From Perognathus longimembris pacificus (taxonomy: Eukaryota; Chordata; Mammalia; Rodentia; Heteromyidae), in assembly GCF_023159225.1 (NCBI RefSeq), contig NC_063168.1, positions 57,453,398 through 57,517,397 on the forward strand: a stretch of 64,000 nucleotides of DNA, read 5' to 3'. Below the pieces are notes generated by a model. That model made no database searches and was not told the origin of the DNA. It worked only from the letters and a program-made list of their open reading frames with translations. Every line of letters starts with the position of its first letter. Positions within the stretch are counted from its first letter, which is position 1. Both the position numbers and the translations under genes were made by a program. This document shows positions 57,580 through 64,000 of the stretch, piece by piece.

Positions 57580-58110
57580 TTTTTGTTTCTACAATCCCCA
57601 CCTAGCAGCCAGAAGGATTCTTTAAAAACACGAATGAGATCATATCACTTCCTGTTGAAATCTCCTATAGATCTTTGTCACACATAGAAAGTTCTAGATC
57701 CCTGCCCTGACTTGTAAAGAGTTGCTTTCTAGCCAAGTTCTCTAGTTCTAGCAGGTTCCACTCACTCTGGCCTTTCCTCAACTCTAGCAAGCAAGCCTGC
57801 TTTGCCCTCAGAGCCTTCACACTTATTGTTCGCACCCTCTCAAATATGCTCTTTGCCCACCTAAACCATGTTATAAAATCCAGCTCCAAGGGCTCCCTTT
57901 CAAAGTAGTGTTTTCTGACTCTCTGATTTCGCTGACATTCACTGTAACTCATCCTGAACAAACCCTGCATTCTACTTGGAACTGTCTTGTTTACGTGTTC
58001 TTGTCAGTGTTTTCCCTAGTAGAGCCTCTTTTCCTATCTTCTTTTTTTGCTGCTGTGTTCCCAGTACCTTTGCATGTCTGGATCATAATAGATTCTCAGT
58101 TTGTAGACTC
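57580..58110 (+). repeat. L2 3' end
   Basis: GCCAGAAGGATTCTTTAAAA, GAGATCATATCACTTCCTGT, TCAGAGCCTTCACACTTATT, GTGTTCCCAGTACCTTTGCA follow the L2 3' consensus. It may begin further left, near 57120. Confidence 0.75.
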
Positions 58111-58539
58111 TTTATGTTCATAAACATCAATGCATATATGCATCTATATATGCTTATATAATTCTGAAAATTCGACGTGGCAAAAGTACCGAGATAATCT
58201 CTCAGGAGATCAGATGAAGAAAAAGAAAAGTGAAAAGAGAACGAAGGTCATGTGGATGAGAAGAGCTCCTTTTCCAGTTATGAATGGAAACGCTGTGGCA
58301 TCCAATGCATTGAATCAAATCAACTTTACGCAATCCCACTTCTCATGTTTCTCACTGGGCTTCAGGGTCATTTTCACTTACAAGCACAGGCGTGTAGTAG
58401 CACCATAGTTTGTTAACAGAAGTGTTCTGGGGATCCTTCGGGAATGCCACTAGTGTAGGACTTCAGGGCGCTGCTGTCAAGGAATGTGACTGGACTCCAG
58501 TTGCAGCTGTGATCTTTAATAAAATCCTACATTTCCAGT

Positions 58540-58735
58540 GTTGGAATAGTTACCATTCCTTGCCTGCTGATAGCTGCCATAGACTGCCTGCCTACCATAG
58601 AGCAGGCACAACATCAAGACTTTTACATGCGTTATCTCATTAAGTCTTTAGAAGTAGTAGGATGATCTCTTACATGTAGATGAAGAACCTACAGGTCAGA
58701 GGGACTTGAAGACCTGTCTTCAACCCCACACTGCC
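58540..58735 (-). repeat. MIR SINE
   Basis: ACATGCGTTATCTCATTAAG, TACATGTAGATGAAGAACCT and ACAGGTCAGAGGGACTTGAA are the reverse complement of MIR. Confidence 0.6.
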
Positions 58736-58827
58736 TCTCAACATGGTCTGCCTCTCACCCCTGGCAACTCCTCCAGGGTACCAGAGAGGTTCTGCCAACA
58801 CAGTCTTCTGTCATCTGTCCCTTCTAG

Positions 58828-58954
58828 GAAAGAATTGCCAAAAGCCATGGCTCCCAGTGTGGGTTCTGCACTCCTGGCATCGTCATGAGCATGTACACCC
58901 TGCTCCGGAACCAGCCTGAACCTACCATGGAGGAGATCGAGAATGCCTTCCAAG
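58828..58954 (+). CDS. XDH: XDH exon 5 (second FeS cluster)
   Basis: [20 protein letters not shown] then [20 protein letters not shown] and FQ, plus the first base of a Gly codon. C113 and C116 lie in QCGFCTPG. Acceptor TTCTAG, donor GTACAG. 127 nt. Confidence 0.95.
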
Positions 58955-59344
58955 GTACAGCCTTCAGGCACAGCCAAGGATGTGGGGTAGCAGACTGGGC
59001 CTGGACAGGGCAGGGCAGAGTGATCATCAGGAACTGGCTAGGAGTGAAGGCACCACCCTCTAGAGGAGAGCCAACTGACCTGGAGTCCTTCTGAGGTCCT
59101 GTGCTTTCTAGGGTGTCTTCCTGCCCTTCCCCCTGTAGCTGGGTCATTTTAGTCATGCTCAGTTGCCATGGGACCTTATTTGTGAAACTTCCCAGGGGAA
59201 AGTCATGGCCTCCTGCCCTCAGTTTCCACCAGAACAGGATCCTCCAGCACACTGACTCCTCCGGAGGGAGAGTGCCAGAACACGGAGCCAGCTTCCTGTT
59301 TGGCCTCCTGTGCGTGGGCTGAGGAGCCTGGACCATGTCACTTT

Positions 59345-59645
59345 GCTGCATTTCAGGCTATCATTTATTCAACCAGTTGTTCTGAGTCCTGTCCTGGACC
59401 AGGCACTGTACAAGGTGCAGGATGAAAGACACAATTCCTCCCTTCAAAGGGAGACGTGGGTTGGTGATGTCACTTGTAAGCTCACTCATGAAACTCTGAC
59501 CAGGCTGGGGGTAACCAGGAGGGTCTCAGTCTGGGTGTTCTAGGGATACTTCCTGGAGGAAGTCACTATGGATGTTTTGAGATCAGAACTAAGAAGAATA
59601 AGAGGGCCTTTTAGGGGAGGAAACAGAATGTCAAAGCAGAGAAGT
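59345..59645 (+). repeat. ancient mammalian repeat, unassigned
   Basis: ATCATTTATTCAACCAGTTG, GACCAGGCACTGTACAAGGT and CTTCCTGGAGGAAGTCACTA belong to a common old mammalian consensus whose name I cannot fix. Confidence 0.4.
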
Positions 59646-59729
59646 AAATGCTGAACTCAGCCAGTGCATACAAATCCCTCTGCCCCCAAGGGCCAGCAGT
59701 GACACAGTGGCTTTTCCCTTGGCCCACAG

Positions 59730-59791
59730 GAAACCTGTGCCGCTGCACAGGCTACAGACCCATCCTCCAGGGCTTCCGTACCTTCGCCCGG
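59730..59791 (+). CDS. XDH: XDH exon 6 (second FeS cluster)
   Basis: Completes the Gly codon and reads [20 protein letters not shown], with C148 and C150 in [10 protein letters not shown]. Acceptor CCCACAG, donor GTAAGT. 62 nt. Last XDH exon in the window. Confidence 0.95.
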
Positions 59792-60635
59792 GTAAGTGGG
59801 GTCTGGGGACATCAGTGGTCTGGTTCTTAAAGTAGTCACCCTCAGAGTGCACAGTTAGGAGGGAGGCCAAGGGGACTCTGCCATAGAAAGAAGAAAGATG
59901 ACACAGTGCATTAGTAGAGTCTCTCCCTGGGCAGAAGATTCTGTTGTTCTAAGCCCAAGCATGGCTTTTCCTGCTGGTGAAGGCCTGGAGCCTTCCTTCC
60001 TGGAAGAGGCATGGTATCTGGGGTCAGAGTCCTTTAGTTCCTGCTGGCTTGGCTGCTTTCCTTGGAGGATTGGCAGGCTCAGCATGGCACAGGTACTGAG
60101 TACAGCATTTAACAACAGCCTGGCTTGCTTCAGTCTTGTGCTCCTCCTTCTTCTCCCTCCTGGCTGCTTTCCATCATTGGCATTCTTCTGGGTTTACGAA
60201 GCTGATAATTAGACCTCAAGATATGTTGTGACCCCCTGCAGTGTTCGTGTAACTCCAAGGGATAAAGCACAGCCAGGTGTGTGGGCATTGTTTATCCAAA
60301 AAGAATGGGCACCTGGAATCAGGCAGGGAGGGCAGAGGGCTGGCGTGTTTTTTCTTGGATTCCTTATCTCAGCATTTACCTGAGACTCCAGTCAAGCCTT
60401 TGCATTCTAGTTTGGTGCTAGGCCCAGTGGAGAGTTACTGACACCTGTTCTTCTCACTTACCTTTGTAGTTAATGCGACCTGAAAAGGAATGTTGTGGTC
60501 ACATAACCCAAGAAGGAGTGGATGGAGGTGGAGATGGGTTTTGTAAGGATAGTGAACACTATACCCTGTAGAATGTTGTGATGATAAATTAGGAGGTGCA
60601 CAATTTAAATGAAAATAAGGGAAAACATAGATTTG
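59792..60635. other. XDH intron 6, proximal
   Basis: Nothing recognised. Confidence 0.4.
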
Positions 60636-60639
60636 GGGT

Positions 60640-60815
60640 TTCATCATCTGGATTTAAATCCTTTTCTATCACTTAATTGATGCACAACTCTGGGCCAGTT
60701 TCCTTGTTTTTAAAAGAGGATTATAATAATACCTACCTTACAGTGTCAAGTACTTCTTGCAAAGCTCTTAGCATAATGCTTGGCACATCTTAGATATTTA
60801 ATAAATGGAGCTGTA
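60640..60815 (+). repeat. MIR SINE
   Basis: CTGGGCCAGTTTCCTTGTTT, TAATAATACCTACCTTACAG, CATAATGCTTGGCACATCTT: clear MIR core and 3' part. Confidence 0.75.
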
Positions 60816-60819
60816 AATT

Positions 60820-61605
60820 ACCATGCTGACATAGTTCTTCCCTAATGCACCATAGGATGGTCATGAGTTGTTCAGATTTTCATGAGAATCAGGGGTTGTT
60901 AATCTTGTCTGTATCCTAATAGCCTGCTCAGAGACATTCCTTCCAACCATGCCTCAGATTGTTTCACAAGGCAAGGACATTTGTAACAGATAATGACATT
61001 CCTTTCTGAGGTCTGAGTTTTATCCACATTGAAATGGTGGTTCCTGATTCTATTGTGCAGCAGACAGAACTTGCCTCAATTCCATTTTGGCTAAGAGCTC
61101 AAGACATAGAAGGTGGGGACGAGAGAAGTGCTTTCATGTTCCTCAATGAAACCTGTGACATCTTTATGCAGAGCCTCCCCCATGGTTTCAACATACTTGG
61201 ATTTTCTAGTTTTCCTGTATATAGCACAAAAGGAAATGGATTAGGAGAAGTAGCTAGAGTTGAACACACTCACAGCAAGAGGGACAGTGCCATCTGACAG
61301 CAAGGAAGGGAATAGAAGAACCCTACAAATAGGCACAAAGAAAGTTCTCTGGTGTGTATGAAACTTAGAAGTTTTCCTTCCATCCTAACAAGTAAAAAGC
61401 TAACCAAACTGAAAAAACAACAACTCTTAGAATCATCCGGGAAGTAATGAGATAGGATCAACTTTTGCACCTCAAAGGAGAGACAGATAAGAATGGAGTC
61501 ACAACCGATTGCCGCAGAACCATGCGTAGAAATGTCTGCATGAACTAGTACAAGCAGAAGAATCCGAATCCACGAACAGTAACTGATGAGCTGCTGTATA
61601 CTCAA
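60820..61605. other. XDH intron 6, unclassified
   Basis: An A-rich stretch (61290-61600) may be an old LINE or ERV piece, but no family was recognised. Confidence 0.35.
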
Positions 61606-61611
61606 TATAGA

Positions 61612-61685
61612 TAAGGCTGGGCAGCATAAGCTCTTGCTGCCTGAGTCCCTGAGTTCAGTCCCCAACCCTGGAATAAAAATTAAAG
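61612..61685 (+). repeat. degenerate ID monomer
   Basis: GGCTGGGCAGCATAAGCTCT and TGAGTTCAGTCCCCAACCCT are decayed A- and B-box parts. Confidence 0.4.
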
Positions 61686-61782
61686 ACAAATATTACCAGA
61701 GTGGATTAAAACAGACCCAAGAGATGATGCCTAAATGAAACCAAGTTTAAATATAAAGTCATATATAAATCGAAAGTAACTA

Positions 61783-61890
61783 GACATCATGATAGTACCC
61801 TTGTAATCCCTGCAGTAGGGGAGGCAGAAGCAGGTGGATTGTGAGTTGAAGGTCAATCAGAATTTCAAGCAATCTCAGTAAAAAATCCCA
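61783..61890 (+). repeat. B1 SINE
   Basis: CCTTGTAATCCCTGCAGTAG, GGGAGGCAGAAGCAGGTGGA, GTGAGTTGAAGGTCAATC. Confidence 0.7.
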
Positions 61891-61930
61891 GGAAATTATT
61901 TTATAGCAACTGACAAACTGATTATAAAGT

Positions 61931-61931
<1 letters not shown>

Positions 61932-61999
<68 letters not shown>
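61932..61999. repeat. (TA)n(GA)n microsatellite
   Basis: About 19 TA units followed by about 14 GA units. Confidence 0.95.
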
Positions 62000-62001
<2 letters not shown>

Positions 62002-62039
62002 CCAGAATAACCAGTTCACTACTGAAGGACCACAAACTT

Positions 62040-63115
62040 GGACAAATGACACTATCCAAACTCAAGACTTTCCTGTAAAACTACAGTGATCAAGACGTCG
62101 TGGCATTTGTGAAAGAGAAAAAAATCAGTGACGTAGAATAGAGCATTATCATAAATAGGCATTCATTAATACAGTTATCTTACCTGTGACAAAGAAGCAA
62201 AGACAGTACAATGGGGAAAGAGAGTCTTTTTATAAAATACTGCTGGAACAACCAGGCATTCACATGCAAAATAATGAATCTAGACACGAGCTCTCACCCT
62301 TTATCAGAAATTCCCCCACACCATAAATATAAATGTAAAGCACCAAATAATCAAAGTACTTGAAGATGGCATAGAACAAATCTAGATGACTTTGAGGTTG
62401 GCAAGGAATGTTTAGCTATAGCACCATAGGCATGATCCCATGAAAGAAAAGTTTTGATAAGCTAGGTTCTATTATAAAAAAATCTCCGCAAAAACAAATA
62501 TCAACTGAATGAAACAATCAAGTCATAGACTGGGAGAAAACATTTGCAAAGGACACATCTCTGCAAGGACTCTCAAAATATACAAAGAAATTGTATAACT
62601 CAACAACAACAAGAAGATGAATGACAACTACAAATGAGAAAAAGACATGAACAGACCCCTCATCGTGAAGATAAGTGGATGAAAAGCTAGCATTGAGACT
62701 CAAACCTCATATGCCATCAGGGAATTCCAAGTTAAAATTACTACATGCCTGTTAGAATCTCCAGTTCCAAAACACTAACCCCACCAGTGTTGGGGAAGGA
62801 ATGGAGAAATAGGATCTGCCATCTACTTCTGGTGGCAAAGCAGAATGAATAGGCACTTTGGAAAATAGTTTGGCAGTTTCTTACTATATGATTCATCAGC
62901 AGTTTTCTTCCATGATGTTTACCAAAGGTGCTGAAAACTTACATCTCCACAAAAACCTGAACAGAAATGTTTGTGGCAGCTTTATTCATAATTGTCAAAA
63001 CCTAGAAACAATTGAGATGTCCTTTAAGTTATGTAGGTGACTTGAATGAACAAAAAAAGCTATGGGAATTCAGAAAACATAATAGTATTGAGCTCTGAAA
63101 AGAAATAAGTGATCA
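62040..63115 (+). repeat. L1 ORF2 3' end and 3'UTR
   Basis: ACTGGGAGAAAACATTTGCA, CAGACCCCTCATCGTGAAGA, ACCCCACCAGTGTTGGGGAA, GGCACTTTGGAAAATAGTTT and GTTTGTGGCAGCTTTATTCA match the sense L1 ORF2 end and 3'UTR. Frameshifted and stop-filled. Confidence 0.85.
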
Positions 63116-63122
63116 AGAATCT

Positions 63123-63320
63123 AGAGGCAGTGGTGTATGCCTGTAAACCCAGCTACACAGAAAGAGGAGATAGGAGGATCACACAGAGGCTATCTCTGAC
63201 AAAAGTTAGTGAGATCTTGTCTCAAAACTAAGTAAGGACTGGTGGTTAATGCCCTTAATCCAGCTACTCAGGAGGCAAAGTTAGGAAGGACTTGGTCTGA
63301 GGGTAGATCCACGCAAAAGT
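63123..63320 (+). repeat. B1-like SINE fragments
   Basis: GGCAGTGGTGTATGCCTGTA and AACCCAGCTACACAGAAAGA, then a second piece with TCCAGCTACTCAGGAGGCAA. Confidence 0.6.
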
Positions 63321-63362
63321 ATGTGAACTATTTGGAAAAGAAAACCCCAACTAAATCAAAAT

Positions 63363-63450
63363 TGGCTGGAGGGATGGCTCAAGTGATGAGTATAATATTG
63401 GTATAAGTTTGAGACTCTGTTTAAACCCTAGTATAGCTAAAAAGGGGAGA
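63363..63450 (+). repeat. ID monomer
   Basis: GGCTGGAGGGATGGCTCAAG and TTTAAACCCTAGTATAGC; its tail runs straight into the purine microsatellite. Confidence 0.6.
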
Positions 63451-63602
63451 GAGAGAGGGGGAGAGAGATAAAGAGAGAGAGAGGAAGAAGAAGGAGAAGA
63501 AGAAGAAGAAGAGGAGGAGCAGGAGGAGGAGGAGGAGGAGGAGGAGGATAGAGGAGGAGGAGGAGGAGGAGGAGGAAGAAAGAAGGAATAAGGGAAAGAA
63601 GA
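63447..63602. repeat. (GA)n/(GAA)n/(GGA)n purine tract
   Basis: About 150 bp of uninterrupted-purine-like sequence moving from GA to GAA to GGA units. Confidence 0.95.
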
Positions 63603-63604
63603 AA

Positions 63605-64000
63605 CTATCAAGCTATGCTAAGTAGATGGAACCAATCTGAGAAGTTTATATATTGTACGGTAAGATAGATGTACATTTGTCAAATCTCATAGAGCATACA
63701 GCTCTGATGTAAACTCTGACTTTGAGTGATAATGATGTATCACTGATGATATAGGTTCATCTATCATAATAAATAGACCACTCTCCTGCAGATGTTGTTA
63801 GTGGGTGGTAGGGGTGGGGGTGGGCAGGGAGTTATAGGACAATTCTTTGTGTCCTAATTTGGCTTTGAACCTAAAATCATGCTGAAAAATAAACGTAGTT
63901 TGTTTTTAAAAATAGGTACAAGCCTAGAAGTCTTTGCTGACTTCATAAAGAGAAACTATCAGGAGGCTGGGGTCAGGAAATGTCCTCATCCTTATCCAGC
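63605..64000. other. XDH intron 6, right edge
   Basis: No XDH exon 7 sequence. The last ~90 bp are open in one frame, but this does not match XDH. Confidence 0.45.

Larger units (their letters stand above)
47712..64000 (+). other. XDH: XDH gene, 5' part (exons 1-6)
   Basis: XDH encodes xanthine dehydrogenase/oxidase, the cytosolic homodimeric molybdo-flavoenzyme that oxidises hypoxanthine to xanthine and xanthine to urate, passing electrons via two 2Fe-2S clusters to FAD. Six exons assemble in frame to 165 residues, the whole iron-sulfur region of a ~1330-residue protein. All eight cluster ligands are present at the positions used in the human enzyme: C43, C48, C51, C73 in the ferredoxin-like domain and C113, C116, C148, C150 in the helical domain. 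The FAD and molybdopterin domains are beyond the right edge. Exon 7 should begin DGGCCGG and is not found up to 64000, so intron 6 exceeds 4.2 kb. SRD5A2 lies upstream on the same strand. Confidence 0.95.

Noticed and set aside
58824..59351. 175-codon frame on -
   Set aside because: It is antisense to XDH exon 5 and intron 5; no recognisable domain.
63912..64000. Possible XDH exon at the right edge (open frame after an AG)
   Set aside because: The reading SLEVFADFIKRNYQEAG does not match the expected exon 7 start DGGCCGG, and the upstream sequence lacks a good pyrimidine tract.

Overview
This window is nuclear DNA of a placental mammal, almost certainly a rodent. It carries spliced genes with long introns, ID-like and B1-like SINEs, L1/L2/MIR fragments, MaLR- and ERVK-type LTRs and many long microsatellites. 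The most frequent SINEs are tRNA(ID)-derived dimers and B1+ID composites that I associate with geomyoid rodents (kangaroo rats, pocket mice, gophers). That placement is from memory of repeat families and is moderate confidence.

Layout. Positions 1-7,700 hold the 3' end of SRD5A2 (steroid 5-alpha-reductase 2, + strand): exon 4 (1482-1632), exon 5 coding part (4452-4518) and a probable long 3'UTR with poly(A) signals near 7.63-7.70 kb. From about 7.7 to 47.6 kb lies a gene-poor interval with no recognisable host exon. It is a mosaic of SINEs, L1 and L2 pieces, MIRs, LTRs and microsatellites, plus two RNA-derived retrocopies: an intact-frame LSM3 processed copy (24571-25218, with a 14-bp target-site duplication) and a U6 snRNA pseudogene joined to an L1 3' end (26848-27376, minus). 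From 47.7 kb to the right edge is the 5' part of XDH (xanthine dehydrogenase, + strand): exons 1-6 (47712-59791), encoding the first 165 residues and both 2Fe-2S clusters. Exon 7 lies beyond the window.

SRD5A2 and XDH are in the same orientation, the neighbour order I recall for human chromosome 2p23. They do not form a functional unit: one is an ER-membrane steroid reductase, the other a cytosolic molybdo-flavoenzyme of purine catabolism.

Most notable structures: the LSM3 retrocopy with full open frame; a ~200-bp tandem duplication ending 8 bp before XDH exon 3; the U6-L1 chimera whose poly(A) tail was later hit by an ERVK-type solo LTR; a three-unit ~130-146 bp tandem array near 30.3-30.7 kb; and several nested or young retroposon insertions with clean target-site duplications. 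I found no CRISPR array, tRNA or rRNA gene, and no sign of a previously undescribed multi-gene system.
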